A stretch of DNA of 64,000 nucleotides from Rhytidiadelphus loreus (GCA_947034895.1 OX344762.1:9553501-9617500); one strand, 5' to 3'. Positions 1 through 12,822 are shown, numbered from the stretch's first letter. Notes: generated by a model not told the origin, from the sequence alone. Numbers and translations: made by a program.

Positions 1-2511
1 GAGGTCACCGTCAGCGGGGCGCACAACAACTAAGTAACCTGCATATACATCACGGCCAATACGAAATGAAGGAGGTGGACGATCACGTCTACGACCAACA
101 AAAGGTGCATCTTCTGCAAACTCCTCACGCATCGTACCATCATCTAGGTATTGGTCTTCCACCTCATCAGCAACACGAGAATTTGGCCAAAATCCATGCT
201 GCAATGTCTCATGTACCATAAGCGGAGCATTGAGAGCACTTCTCACACCTTCCCAATATTTCCGCACCGGCTCATTCTTCCTCCTAAACTCGCCAGATAA
301 GTCTTGATTTCCCATTGCCCCCCACAATGCAATGTACCCATCTAAACCCTTGCAAATCTCATCAAAGCAACGCATTTGTTGCGGTGGCAAAGGTAGAGGA
401 CTACCCCTCGGTACTTTAGGGTGCCCATCTATTGTCTCCTTCCACAAGCGAATCCCCCCACCTTCTTTTGGCAACCAATCCACATCGGTACAAAGGATCT
501 TGTACTGCATCAATGGCCACCCATTGGAATCTTTATAAAACTTGAACTGTTGCGCTTGAGAATGACCCTGTAGAGAATCATCGCCTGTATGCAAATACCC
601 GTCCACAAATCGCTTAAAATCAGGAACCTCCTCAATGAGATGAGGAATTACGGGTTGCGTTTCACAATCCATGAAAGACTTCATCAACCTTGGAAGTGTG
701 GGGTAGTCATTCGTCTTCAATTTAGTACTCCAACGACCAAATAGAGCATCAATGTCCTCATGAGTGTGTCCAACAATGAGGAAATTGATGTATATCTCTC
801 GAAAAATAGCTCTGTAGACTAGGAGAGAACAGAATGCAAAAACCCACTGATTCTTGTTGTCTCCAGAAGCATTGTCAAGCTGAAGAGTTAATGTTGGAGG
901 AAGAGGTTGAGCTTCCACCAACACTTCAGGGGGGGACCCGAGGGAGTCCGTACAAATCTCTGAGCCTATTAACAAAGCCTCTGTCAATTCAAAACGCTCT
1001 CCTCCTACAAACAATTGACGAGATGAATGCTTCGGTTGTGACTCTAGATCTCGCAATAATTTTGCAATGGACCCAATAGTATGGTTGGAGTCTGTTGGGA
1101 AGATGTCTAAGCCATAGTGTGCATATCGCACATCTCCATGACCATAAGCAATCATACCCGTAACAGCGACATGCATCTTCATGAAAGAATCATTTCCCTT
1201 ACTCTTGTGAGAGTAATGAGGAGAAACAGTCTTGGAGTGATCCATCTTGTCATGGATTATAGTGAGAACCTTGTCAGGATACATCTCAGACATAGAGCGG
1301 TTTCCATAGTACAAGTCCCTATGCGCCTTCTGTCCCGATAGGTGCACTCTCAATTTGTTCGACCATACTTCTTGTGCTCGTGAACGTGGAGTGCAAGCAC
1401 TCTTGAGTTGCCTATATCTATCGCAGGTTCTACAACAAGCAAAACTATCTCCTCTAGCCTTGGGAGCATACTCTGGAAAAGATTGACGTCGAATGTTGCT
1501 CAATCCACTAGCCGAAATATGTTGCAATTGAAGAGAAGAATTCACATTGTTGATCTGTGGCAACTTGTCCTTCCAATGAAATGCAGATGGTAGGACCATG
1601 GAGGGGACTTTCTCCCCAGACTCAAGGGTCCTCGACTTGTGGAGCATCGTATCCGCTTCATTCTCCACTAACAATCGAAGAGTTGCAGTGGCTTGCAAAG
1701 TGTGTGTTCGAGGCTTCTTCATTCCAAGGTTGCCATGATGCTCCGGTTTTTGGTCATCTTTTGCCATCTTCTTGTATCTATAAAAGGTAGCCTTCGATAC
1801 TCCATGGATGGCGCACCAAGCAACCGAACAAATCTCATGGTTTGCCAAGGTGATCATGTCCCTTCCACTGGAATCAGTGTGGGTTTGCTTGTGCACGTCT
1901 AGTAGACGTGACTTGCGCCAGAACACTCCACCGTCAATATGAAGTAGAGACCGAACAGCTTGAATCTGACCACGTGGAAATGGTTGCAAGCAATTCTTCT
2001 GGCAACATTTCATACTAGAAACATCAGCAATTGCTTGCTTTGTGAGGAGGGCTTCTTTCTTCAGGAGATTGGTAGGCTCAGTCCTCTCACGTGAACTTTC
2101 ATAGGAACGAACTCCAGTCCGAACACGCCGCCTTGAACCGTTTGAAGAGACTGCAATATTGAAGAGATGCGTTTGTTCGTGGTCATATAAGCTGGCACCA
2201 TTAAGGTAGACCCTGGAAATGTGCCAAGAGTGCATGGACCACATCCACTCCGACGGAACATCTGCCTCACACAAAGACTCTGCAATTTGAATTGCAACCC
2301 AGTCATCACCAAGTGGCTGCCCGTCCATGTCAATGACGAGATCTGCATCAACATTATGACAAATTCCTTTTGCCACCTCTACCCCCTCTTCATTTCTGAG
2401 TGTGACGCATTTGGTATACCAAGAATCTCAAGGAAATCCCTCGCAGGTTGCGACACCCGGCGGCAAAGTTGGCACTGGAACTGTAAACTCGTTGGCATCT
2501 GGAGTATCCAT
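1..2511 (-). pseudogene. DUF7869-like gene, 3' part cut by window edge, one internal stop
   Basis: On the minus strand one frame is open from 2427 to the left edge (about 809 codons) and continues upstream to an ATG at 2511 across a single TGA at 2428-2430. Visible landmarks are a Cys-rich stretch FACCRTCDRYRQLK, then IHDKMDHSKT (about 1201-1245), LQLDNASGDNKNQW (about 841-890) and VGHTHEDIDALFGRW (about 730-772). The LDN..NKN and GHTHEDID motifs are typical of the DUF7869 family of multi-copy eukaryotic genes. The three acidic motifs, spaced like a DDE/RNase H-type catalytic core, are my inference. A good pyrimidine-rich acceptor (..TTTCACGCGCAG) lies just before the ATG, so an upstream exon is possible. 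The next in-frame ATG below the stop is at 2328. The TGA could be CGA after a C-to-T change. Function unknown. Confidence 0.72.
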
Positions 2512-2552
2512 TCTGCGCGTGAAAGAATACAAATTAATTCATACTATTGTGA

Positions 2553-2843
2553 CTATCCTCGAGGCGAGGATAATAATTAGATACAACATATTGACAAAAT
2601 CAGGAGCAAAGTGACCTCCAAAGAAGTGGAGACTTGCAAACCATTTTGTGATCAAGTTTAATAATTCATCCACTTAGACTAAAAGAAGAGGAAATGCGAG
2701 GATTTAGCAGAGCAGTACCATGAAACATAAATTAATCTAATATCTTTGCATTCCTTAGAATAAATTAGAACATGCTTACATCATCCACCAAACACTCATC
2801 CCAAGGAGTAAGATAATCAAAGGTATCTTCGCTTCGAAGATAA
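2553..2843. repeat. Two single copies of the 21-bp GATAA palindrome
   Basis: Copies at 2553-2573 and 2823-2843 of the palindrome with arms TTATCYTCG and CGARGATAA around three free bases. The first lies 42 bp upstream of the probable start of the DUF7869-like gene. The first base of each copy departs from the consensus (C or G instead of T). Confidence 0.8.
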
Positions 2844-2996
2844 CACATGGAAACGATTGAGAGATATTGTGCATTCCTACACACGACATTAGAGTATCAG
2901 AGTGATTATGCATATCAACTCTAAATATCATCATAAATGACAATGAATGTTTGTGCTTCTCTATGGTTATCATTCACATACTATGCATGTTTGGAA

Positions 2997-3359
2997 TTAT
3001 CCTCGAGACGAGGATAACCTCGATCAATGTCTATGATTATCGTCGTGTCCAGGATAACCTCCATGCATGTCTGTGATTATCCTCGACTCGAGGATAATCT
3101 CCATGCATGTCTTAAATTATCGTGGAGAAAAGGATAGATCGATGCATGTCAGTGATTATCCTCGGCTCGAGGATAACCTCCATGAAAGTCTCTGATTCTC
3201 CTGGAGCCAATAATAACTCCCATTCATGTTTCTGATTCTCCTCGAGACAAGAATAACCCCAAATAACCGAGAATAACCCAAAAATGTTATGCTCGTGATT
3301 ATCCTCGGCTCGAGGATAACCTCCATGCATGTTCGTGATTATCCTCGGCTCGAGGATAA
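2997..3359. repeat. Tandem array of the GATAA palindrome, about 40-bp unit
   Basis: Nine copies of the 21-bp palindrome begin at 2997, 3040, 3077, 3117, 3156, 3195, 3236, 3299 and 3339, at intervals of 37-63 bp, mostly near 40. The filler between copies is also repeated (CTCCATGCATGT..GTGA), so the whole unit is in tandem. Copies at 3077, 3156, 3299 and 3339 have perfect arms; those at 3117, 3195 and 3236 are degraded. Short minus-strand frames across this stretch are shadows of the repeat. Confidence 0.9.
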
Positions 3360-3380
3360 CCTCCATGCATGTTCGTGATA

Positions 3381-6300
3381 GATAAATTTTTAGTTCCGAA
3401 ATTTACGGCGTAAAATTCGGTTGTTCTTTATCGAACATAACATACGATGGATTACATTTAGACGTGGAACCGGAATTCTCAATACTACAAGAATCGTAGG
3501 TCTATGGAGTACTGCATGCACCTATGCTTAAAACTGAGTAGGAAGAGCAGGAATGTAGCATTCAGTGAGAGGGGAAGAAGGGAAATAGAGGAACTCACGT
3601 TAACCCGTCAGAAACTAAGCCACCCAGTCACAAAAACATGTAAATGAAATGCAAAACACAAGTTCAAAAGCCGTGTGGTAGCAATGTCTGCAAGAGGCCG
3701 CGGAGGAGGGAAAATTGGAAAACAGAAGAGAGGAAATGAGGTGCTCAAGGATGAGAGACAATGCACACAATAGCGGGAGAATATGAGCGGGAAATACAAC
3801 GACATTTGAATGATTCATGATTTTCAAGACGTAGGGGAGAAGTACCTCCTCGGATTAGGGGGCCGTTGACATTCTCATCGCCCACATAATGACAACGACG
3901 TAGAATATGAAGGAGCTTTTTATGAATAGAATAGGAATCTGACGTAGCCAATCTTTTTAAGATTGAAATAGGGGGGGTTCATAGTTTGTGGAATTTTTGG
4001 CAGTCACCTTTTCTCAGAGAATGTGGAAATATTCTTTGAAAGCACAGCGGAATTTCAGGTTTGTCAAATTTGGCATTTCTTACACCAGCCGCCAAACAAC
4101 CTTTTTTTTAAAATAGTTTTTTCTAATGTCAGACGGTATGAATGTATAGGGATATAAACAGAATTGTAGGTTTAGGGATTAGGGTTTAGGGTTTAGGATT
4201 TAGGGTATAGGGTATAGGGTTTAGAACTTCAGGGTTTATTGGTTTAGAAGCAACAACAGTGTCTTCACAAAATGTAAATTTCATGTTCACAAATTCAATG
4301 TTCTTCACATTGTGATTTTGCAAATTATATTGAAAATTCATATTTGTTTTTGAAATTCCAATATCCAAAAATTGAAGGATTTTCGTAAACCTTGAAATTT
4401 ATTGGGTTTCAGGTATTTTTTAAATGAAAGCGGTCAATAAAACTTAATACCCTTTATTTTATATATTATTTATTTCAACTCCAGACTGATCTCCAATTTT
4501 GTGGACTTCTAAATGACCGTACATTTTCAAAATTTCTCGAAACATTGCACAATTTCTAATTTCATGTCATAAAAAATATATACAACTTTGAGCTTCATTT
4601 TCCAAAACAAAGAATAATGTACAATTGTGAATTTTTGAACATTCAATTCTATAAAATGTAGTACTTGTTATATTTTATTTCCCATAATGTTGTAACACAT
4701 TCTAATGAATTTGCATTTATAGAGGAGCACATTAAATACTTGCTATTCTTCTTGTACATTATGTTGGAAACCAAAAAAGAAATGAAGCCATTCATGCTGT
4801 ACTGTATATAATTAAAATCACTATAGCTTAAAATTTTAATGAAGATAACTATCGGAGAACAACAAAATAATGTACTAGTTAAATTAGGATAAAATTTGAA
4901 AGAAAAATGATTCTTCAACATAGTTAATTATTCTGTTCAATTGTTTTTTAAATTAGAATGATTTGGGGGGGAAAACCTAAAATTTGCACAACACTGTAAA
5001 GAACTACAATAAAAAAAGCAAAAATCTTCTATGAAGATGAAGAAAATAAAAATAAAATGTTTAAAATATTTCAAAAAGAAAGTACGAGACCAGACTATAC
5101 AAAGTAGGACACCTATTTTTACAAGCTTGGTAATTATGTAAAGAGTAAAAAAATACAAAAACCTTTATTCTAAGAAGTCATCATGTCTACTCTCATGGCA
5201 TCCCAAGCCATGATTCGAAGCATAATTGGCTTCAAATGGGTCTACTTTGTTAGTACATTAAAATGAATGATGGACTTTGAATTCATTTGCTACCAATCAT
5301 TATTATGAGCTTCATCATGGTTTAGAGACTTGAACCACTTCAATGTCTCATAAATAATCATTATGTTTGAAAGGTTCACCTCCTAGAAATGAATGTATTA
5401 CAATGTATCCCATACAATGACTTTCTAAATTCTTTAAAAATACTATTCTCTACAAGTTTTAGAAATTCTTTACATCTTGTGTTTTTAAAACACATAATTA
5501 TTCAAAAAGTGCAAGTTCTGTATAAATGAAAGACGTATCTTCTAACTACTATAAACAATTTTGAGTGCTATACTTTTATAATTTTGTCATTTTAACTTTT
5601 CAATAAACAAAATTTTATATTGAACTAATTCTTAATCTTTTTAACATGGAATTAAGAAGTAAAACAAGCCAAGCGTTCGTTGTACTTTCAAAACTAAATC
5701 CAATGCACAGGAATCATGGAATTTTAATGAAAAGGGTCAAGTAAAAAAAATGTAGAAGTTGCATTTTTTTTGTCATTCTACCCTAAACCTTATTTCATGA
5801 ATTAAGAAATAAGAGTTCTTTAAACTAGAAAATATGAATACTTAATTTTAATGTATTGTTGTGTAGTACCAAACAAATGGCACCAAATTAATTCACACAA
5901 GAATCATAAATTCATGTTCAAAATATTTTCAAATTTTACATTTTCTTTCTTGTTCCATTTAATGGTTGTTCCATACCTTTTCAAATGTTAAATCTTTAAA
6001 AAATGGTGTTCAGACCTTTATGGGTTAGAATCATCTAAAATGTAAAAGTTCTTTATAATTTTGTTTTAAAAAAATTGTAAAAACTAAATACTTTATTATT
6101 TAATTATTCTTTTATTCATGACAATAATTTAGTAGTTTAGCAAAATTTACTAAATTTTTTATTTTATAAAAAAATTTAGTATATGCAATGCCCTAAATGT
6201 AACGGAAGCTTTGAATAGGGTATGGAATTTCGGAATTGTGTTTTAGTGTACAAGTTTAAAAAATGCACGATTCATTTGATACTTTAGTTATAGTGAATTC

Positions 6301-6960
6301 CAAGAAGCTCAAAAAACACGTTGGTCATTTAGAGGGTTAGATACATAACAAATTAGAAATACTATATATTAAATTAAATTCAAATTTGTTTAGGGTTTTA
6401 GGAAATATGAAAACCACCAATGGATATGGAATTTTTTCCTTTATTTTTGTGCTAAAAAAAATTCTACATTAAATGGAAAAGTCTAAAAGAGATGAATTCA
6501 CCCATTATGTGAACTCTTTCCCTTCCTTAATCCATAAACAACTCCAAAGTCATCTCTAAGTCAATGAATGACAAAAATTTTGGTCGTATAGGACACAAAT
6601 GTAAGTATTCATCATCCAAAATTTAGGATGAAAAGGAAAGATCATCTACAATAGTTTGTCTTTCAATTAGTACTTTTTCATTTTTATGAGCCAGCAAATT
6701 ACACGGTGACAAAACAAATGATTTCCATGATGACTAGCCTGGCAAACATGGGTTAATTTTTTTTTAATTGCAACATTTAGAGAGCCCAAATGTCATGGGG
6801 TATAATTTTGTGGTTGAATTTTCAATTCTTCAAAATCAAATGTTGCTTCTTTAACATTTTTTTAAGCAAACAATTCATATGGTGATAAAATAGATGATTT
6901 CCATGATGCCCCACCTATTGTTCAAAGGTTCAAGACACATATAGGGCTCAAAGCTTAGGT
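3381..6960. other. AT-rich spacer without recognisable genes
   Basis: Strongly AT-rich DNA with many homopolymer runs. All frames are short and low in complexity. Apart from the telomere-like block at 4163-4240 I see no gene, transposon end or RNA gene. The GC-richer part at 3400-3950 could hold promoter DNA for the minus-strand gene at 1-2511, but no defined element was found. Confidence 0.5.
4163..4240 (+). repeat. Interstitial plant telomere-like repeat (TTTAGGG variants)
   Basis: About nine consecutive units of TTTAGGG or close variants (ATTAGGG, TTTAGGA, TATAGGG) lie between 4163 and about 4240. This is the Arabidopsis-type plant telomere unit in degenerate form, surrounded by AT-rich DNA. 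Confidence 0.7.
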
Positions 6961-6969
6961 TTTTTGAGA

Positions 6970-7135
6970 GGCAAGTTCGGCAAAGGTTGAAGCCATAGGT
7001 TCGGAAAAGTCGCAGGTTTGGGGAAAGCCGGAGGAGGCTTGGAACCAGTAGGTCACAAGTTTGGGGAAGCTCAAGGAGGCTTGGAACCAGGAAGACATAG
7101 GTTCGGGGAAGCCCAAGGGAGGCTTGGAAGTAGGG
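6970..7135 (+). repeat. Imperfect tandem repeat, unit about 40-45 bp
   Basis: Repeated blocks of the type GGTTCGGGGAAGCCCAAGG followed by AGGCTTGGAACC occur about four times with variations. No coding function is apparent. Confidence 0.65.
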
Positions 7136-7139
7136 TTGG

Positions 7140-8568
7140 TCCATCATCCCTCCCCACCGTCAGCAGGGTCTTCCGTGCGTTTTTGTTGTAGCTTGTCGCT
7201 TCGGTGTTGCGCAGGTGTTCTTTTGATTGAGGCGCGTCTGTTTCTTCCGGCGTGGGTGTTTTGCGCAGCTTGTGTGCACGGGGGTTTCCAAGCTTGTGCG
7301 CGCGGTGTGCTTCATTGAGGCGCGGAATTTTCTGTGTGTAAGCAGGAGGGGTTGCGGGATTGCAGCTTCAGTGTAGGCAGAGATTTCTTGGTCTTTGAGC
7401 GTGACGCGGGAGCAGCGTCAGGCAGGAGGCGGGAGTAAAGAGCAGCAGGTGCAACTAGGCTTTAGGGTTTCCAGGTTTTTTATTTAGGATTTCATTCTTC
7501 ATTTTCGTGTTCTGTTTTGTCTATTCCATTGTTGTTGTGTGCATCAATTCTTCTAGCTTTTGCAATTTGAATGCAACTATGATTGGAAATTTAGGGTGTG
7601 AAACTTCTGTTCATTTATTCCTGGATTTGTGTTTCAACGTCTGCAGGTCCCACTGGAATTTGAAAAGTCTAGGAATTTTGTAGCATTCTAGAATCTGCTG
7701 TAGTTAGTGTGAAACTAGATTAGTTTGAATGTGAGTAAGTGTTCAGTTGCAGAATTTTGTTGCTTCTATCACTGTTCTTTCTATTGTGTTCAATGTATGA
7801 TTTCAATTTCATTCTTATGCTTGTGTTGTTTGAATTTGGACTATCTTGCTGTGGTATAGTGTGTTTGTCTATGTTTTTATTCAGAGTTTGCCCAGATGAT
7901 TAGTATTACGAATAGGATTTTCGTCACAATTCTCACCAGTTATAAATGAATTATCAGCAGAAATTATCTTCGGGTCGAAGATAACCACCATCGGGACAAC
8001 GATGAACACCAGTCTACAAAAGCTAAGAACCCAAAACACTATTGACCCGCGTAAAAATTATCCTCGAGCCAAGGATAAAGAAAAACAAAAAAAACACAAA
8101 TACAATGTAGATAAATAATAAAAAAATCCACTTATCCTCGGCTCGAGGATAAACTAACAACCTCCAACCCAAAAAAATATGAAAAATTATCCTTGAGTCG
8201 AGGATAAACCAACAATCAAAGAACAAGTTAAATAAAATAAAATAATAAAAATAGTTATCTTCGGCTCGAGGATAAACCAACCAACAAGTCTACAAAACAA
8301 TAAAACAAATATGAAATAGTTATCCTCGTCTCGAGGATAAACCACACTTGAGGCAAATAACTAATAAATAACATAAATTAAAAATATTTATCCTCGGCCC
8401 GAGGATAACAACACATAAAATCACATTATCCTCTGCATAATGAAATATAGCCTGACATGATCGTTAATCAGTCATCTTTCATTAAACAGAATTTCTCTGG
8501 CCTATTATCTTCGATTCGAAGATAAAAATCGGACAGCAATTTTGATCTTAATGTTTCCCTTTTTTCAG
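7140..8568 (+). promoter_or_regulatory. Probable promoter/5' leader and leader intron of the 8581-13063 gene
   Basis: A GC-richer patch at 7140-7470 gives way to T-rich DNA and then to a strong 3' splice site (TTTCCCTTTTTTCAG ending at 8568) 12 bp before the ATG at 8581. This suggests a 5'-UTR exon spliced over the palindrome cluster at 7964-8525. The donor was not resolved; CTGCAG|GTCCCA near 7645 is one candidate. Confidence 0.4.
7964..8525. repeat. Cluster of eight dispersed GATAA palindromes
   Basis: Copies at 7964-7984, 8058-8078, 8132-8152, 8187-8207, 8255-8275, 8320-8340, 8388-8408 and 8505-8525. The three central bases differ between copies while the arms are kept. Copies at 7964 and 8505 carry TTATCTTCG with a matching CGAAGATAA; those at 8132, 8320 and 8388 carry TTATCCTCG with CGAGGATAA. 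The sequence between copies is AT-rich and not repeated, unlike the tandem array at 2997-3359. Confidence 0.9.
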
Positions 8569-10013
8569 ATTCATACGAACATGGCTGCAGATACTGAGTA
8601 CGACTACTCAGCTACCCTCCCATTTCTTGAGCCATTCAGTAAATGGGTAGAAGAGGAGCCCTTCATATCGGAGATGCCAGAGCTATACGGCAAGCTCTGG
8701 CAATTTAAAGCCGTCGTCGAGTCATGGACATTCGGTGTCAACCAGTCCAAAGACTACATCTACCTGCGTCACCGAGTGCAGGACACTGGGATGTACGTGA
8801 ATTGGAACTTGAATGAGAAGGTCGCGCTCATAGAAAACCACCAGGACAAGTACATTGTCATGACTCTGCAAGGAATCGACAACACAGGAATCGAAACCAA
8901 ACATACCCATTCAATCATCATCCATGAAGATGACCCTATGGGAGTTTTTGACTTCGACAACCTCATCGCGGACTTGCACTCGGCAAACCTCGATGCCTTG
9001 GCTGAAGAATTCATAACACGGTTTCACCCATGGGTGAAAAAGAACGCCAGAGTGACGGCGAGGAAGGTCGGATACATTTTCCATAAGCTTACGCAGCATG
9101 CTATGGAACATGTCCAGAAACCTGCTCGAGTCAATCAAGGTCGGATTCAGCAAAGGCCGGAAATTGCAACTGAGACGAGGTCAGCGTCTGGTGTGCGTGG
9201 TCGCACAGCGAGCAGAGGAAGTGGTAGAGGAACGGCCCGCGCGCAGGCCCAAAAGAGAAAGAATCAGGACACGAGTACCGGTGAGCCTAGTGAGAAACGC
9301 AGGAAACCTGTGACGGACAATCGTCCTACAACCGCCGGCAGTTCAGGTTCAATACTCACGAACGTGAGTACCCGGAAGCCAGCCGGTACGCAGTCAATCG
9401 AGAAACACGAAATTGCTGCCGCATATCAGTTGGAATTCTGGAAGAAAAATGGCAAGTGCTTCATTTTCCATCCACAGGTATTCCCTGTAAATATCAAGTA
9501 ATGCTTCCTGGCCCCGGAAAGATACATTATCCGGAAGCTTGAAATGAAGTTGGTGGATGAGCAAAAGGAGACCCTCATTCACCTTGGTTCAGAGCAGCAA
9601 AGACAAAAACTTTGCTTAACCCCTATGGACACCAGCAAGAAGCTCTTGAAGGAGTGTCCTAAAGATTGGGATTCTATCAAGGCCGGAGGCTTCTACATAA
9701 TTGACGGCCAACATAGTGTCACTGCAGTCAAAATGCTTCAACAAGGCGGATGCTGCGAGACTCGTAAGGTCGAGTTGCAGACGTGGGAGGCTGTGATCGT
9801 CTGGACTAGAGACCCCACTCAACTCACAGACATTTCGAAGTGGTACAATGCCTCCAATCACCTCGTTCATAGTCAACCGACATGGGGAAATCAAATATCC
9901 GCATGTAGGCAGGTTTGGAAGGCGCTCAAGCGGCCTACCAACACAGACAGCGAGGGGCTGGTGAGAGGGAATAAAGCAGTCTTCAACGTCTCAGCATATA
10001 AGGTACCCGTTTA

Positions 10014-10142
10014 TTATCTTCGAGGCGAAGATAAATTTCATGTCTATGTTGTAGTTGCCTTTCATATTCCTTGTAGATGGACTGTGATTTCTGAAAATTT
10101 ATTATGTGGTCTCTTTAAAAGTTATCCTCGACCCGAGGATAA
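10014..10142. repeat. Two GATAA palindromes inside intron 10003-10214
   Basis: Copies at 10014-10034 (TTATCTTCG..CGAAGATAA) and 10122-10142 (TTATCCTCG..CGAGGATAA), both with perfect 9-bp arms, lie in the 212-bp intron of the preceding gene. Confidence 0.9.
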
Positions 10143-11561
10143 TTGTCTGAAAATCTGTATATCTTCTGAATGCACTAAGATGCGTGTTGATATCGTGAAT
10201 ATCTGTTTGAGCAGGAATTTGTGGACGGTGTCATGATCCGATATGGCAGCATCAACCCGGACAAGGAGGGCGCTCAAGTCAAATTGGCGTCCGATGTCAA
10301 AAACGAAATTCGAATAATAACCTTGGCCGATGAGACCTATCAGATGTGGGAGGAGTTCCTCACGAAGCACACTGATGGGTTGCTGATTGATCCTGTGACG
10401 CGGAAACCATATAACAGCGTGAAGACCTTCAACGCAAAGAACTTCTCGCTCAAACGAGAGTTCTTCAAGCACATGGGACACTTCACGGACAAAGATCTCA
10501 AGGATTATGTCCTCCATCTGCTTGGGAGAACAGAGGGACGCACACGAGACTATCCAAAGGTCTCTGTGGGGGCGGCAAAGATCCTGTGCGAGGACAACTA
10601 CAAAGCCGAGCACTGGATAGAGCGCAGGAAGCGTAAGAAGGTCATCGTGGAGGAGTTCATGGCCCTCGACAAGTCCTTGAAATTCAAGGACAGAAATGGG
10701 GATGTCATCGATGTGAAATGGAGGCAATGGAAGCTCGACAACTTCTTTTCCTCGGCATCGTGGGATTTCCTCCTCACGGCAACGCCCAACCAATTCTTCG
10801 TAAAACGCCTTACCAACGAGGCGAAGAAGAAGACGGCCATTGACTACAAGGACAATCAAAAACTGTCAATGGTCTATCCCATGTTCAAGACTTTCTTGAA
10901 GATGAAGAAGCGAGTGGAGCCATCGGGAGGAGATGTGTTTATCCGAGGCCACCAATGCTATCCCCAAGGTCTTGTGACGACCCACATATGGCCCTACGTC
11001 AGTAGAGAACTTGGCCTCGCTGTGATTGATTTCCGAATCCTCCCAAGACTGAATCCGGGATCCGGTGATAGTCCACCCTGCTTGCCATTACTTAATTTTT
11101 TGGATGATCACCTGAGGCCAGTGTTGTCTACTCCAAACGTCTGGTTATGGATTGTGGGGAGTTCATATGATATGGACACGGCAAAGAAATTTGCGGCGTC
11201 AAAGATGTCAGGGTACGAGGTCAAGGTGTCCACCTACCTGCCAAGTAAGGCTGAGAGGTTGGACAACTTGACCAACTGAGCAGTACCCCCCCCCGTGAAG
11301 CTCCTTTTTGTCATGAAGAAACGCAATGACGGGGAGCCAAAAAACAAGGAGGCAGTGAAGAAGGTATACTGCACCGATGACATACCTTACTACACTGATT
11401 TCCAAAAGAACACGGAGGCGAAATATAGGGTCCATTCGAGTGAGCTGAGGATGGAGTTCTATATTGACATTCTGCAGAGTTTCGCCGTGACGGGAGAGAA
11501 CGTCATCGGAGTTTACACGGGCTCGAAGTTCGTGATCGCTGCAAAGGTGCGGCTCTTTGAT

Positions 11562-11676
11562 TTATCTTCGGCTCGAAGATAAATGTTTAGGATCTCTTTC
11601 TGGTGTATCATTATGTTTGGTTGTTCTGTTGCATGCATCATCATACGTTGTTGTGTTATCTTCGGGTCGATGATAA
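11562..11676. repeat. Two GATAA palindromes inside intron 11547-11737
   Basis: Copies at 11562-11582 (perfect TTATCTTCG/CGAAGATAA arms) and 11656-11676 (one mismatch, CGATGATAA). Both introns of this gene therefore carry exactly two copies. Confidence 0.88.
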
Positions 11677-12621
11677 TCTCTTAGGTTGGATCATTACAAT
11701 ATTAAAAAAGTATTGACAACTGCTTCCTGTATTGTAGATGTATGGCGTCTATTATTATGGCCTAACTGAGAGGCATGCATCACAAACACTTCGAGATATG
11801 GCGACTTATGGCAGTAAATTAGACATTAACGATTTCTGCCATGAGAACTCGCCATATCTTCCAGGTTACGTGCGTCCGCGTAACTTGGAAACTCCAGACC
11901 TGGACTCGGATTCCACACCCTCCATCGATCGCAACGTCGAAGCCCCACAAGAATTTCCTACTGATGAGGGGGCTGCCAACCTTGGGATCGATGAATTTGG
12001 GACAAACACCACTTTTGTCCAAGGAGGAAATGTGGAAATCAACGCACAGGACTTCCATGTAGGGAACCGCGGGCCCGAATCTTCGTCGAAAGAGAACGAA
12101 GAGTCAGACGCACTCACTCGCAAGAAGAAGAGGGCGGCAAGGAAGCCCGTGGAGGGCTTTGTACCGGACATCATCATCAGCGACGTAGAGGACACGTATT
12201 CGGATTTGGAAGACTTCGACTACGCTGGTCCGAATGAGGATGCCGCGGGAACCTCTAGGGGAACCCAAGGTGCAACGCCACTTGTAGAGCGACAACCTCC
12301 TTGTGATTCCACGGCCGGAGATGCTGCACATCCAATTCAAGTTCCTCTTCGTCCAGTGAAGCAGGAACTTAAGGATTTTTGGAGGCAGAGAGAGGAGAGG
12401 AAGGCCTTCAAGAGGGCTGAGGAGGCAAGAAGAAGGGCTGACGAGCTGGCAGAGAAAGAGGCACTCAAGAAGGAACTCGAGAAATTGCGTGAAGAGAATG
12501 TTTCTCTCAGAACGCGATCACAGGATCCCTCTGCTTCTTGACCTAGCCAACTTGATGCGCATGACGCTGGTGGTGCTTCAGAAGCCACAGGTCATGTGGA
12601 AACTTATCTGAGCACTGAGGG

Positions 12622-12822
12622 TTATCCTCGAGGCGAAGATGATCCTTTACCTCCCGCCCAAGAGGATGTTGCTCCCTCTTCTCCTCCTCCAATGGAACAA
12701 GAGCAGGGGTCCTCTCTTCCTGTTGATCAATCAAATCAACAGATCCAAGAAGAGATTGCTCCCTCTGGAATTGGGACAGAGGGAGCTGATAGAGCTGTGG
12801 ATTATCCTCGGGGCGAGGATAA
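12622..12822. repeat. Two GATAA palindromes inside the last exon
   Basis: Copies at 12622-12642 and 12802-12822 sit within the open frame of the 8581-13063 gene and are read as GYPRGEDD and DYPRGEDN. The second has perfect arms. The frame is not broken in either case. Confidence 0.88.

Noticed and set aside
2221..2580. Plus-strand and other minus-strand frames over 2061-2614
   Set aside because: The 809-codon minus frame with DUF7869 motifs explains this region; the others are shadows.
2997..3359. Regular palindromic repeats that could be taken for a CRISPR array
   Set aside because: The sequence between repeats is itself repeated, no cas-like genes are nearby, and the context is eukaryotic.
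3112..3366. Open frame with repeated YPRAEDN-like peptides on the minus strand
   Set aside because: It is a by-product of the tandem palindrome array, with no independent coding evidence.
7163..7172. CAGGGTCTTC as a possible hAT terminus for the left gene cluster
   Set aside because: No matching inverted end or 8-bp duplication was found near 15.7-17 kb.
10122..10859. 245-codon minus-strand frame
   Set aside because: It lies opposite the second exon of the 8581-13063 gene, whose splice sites and continuity are stronger.
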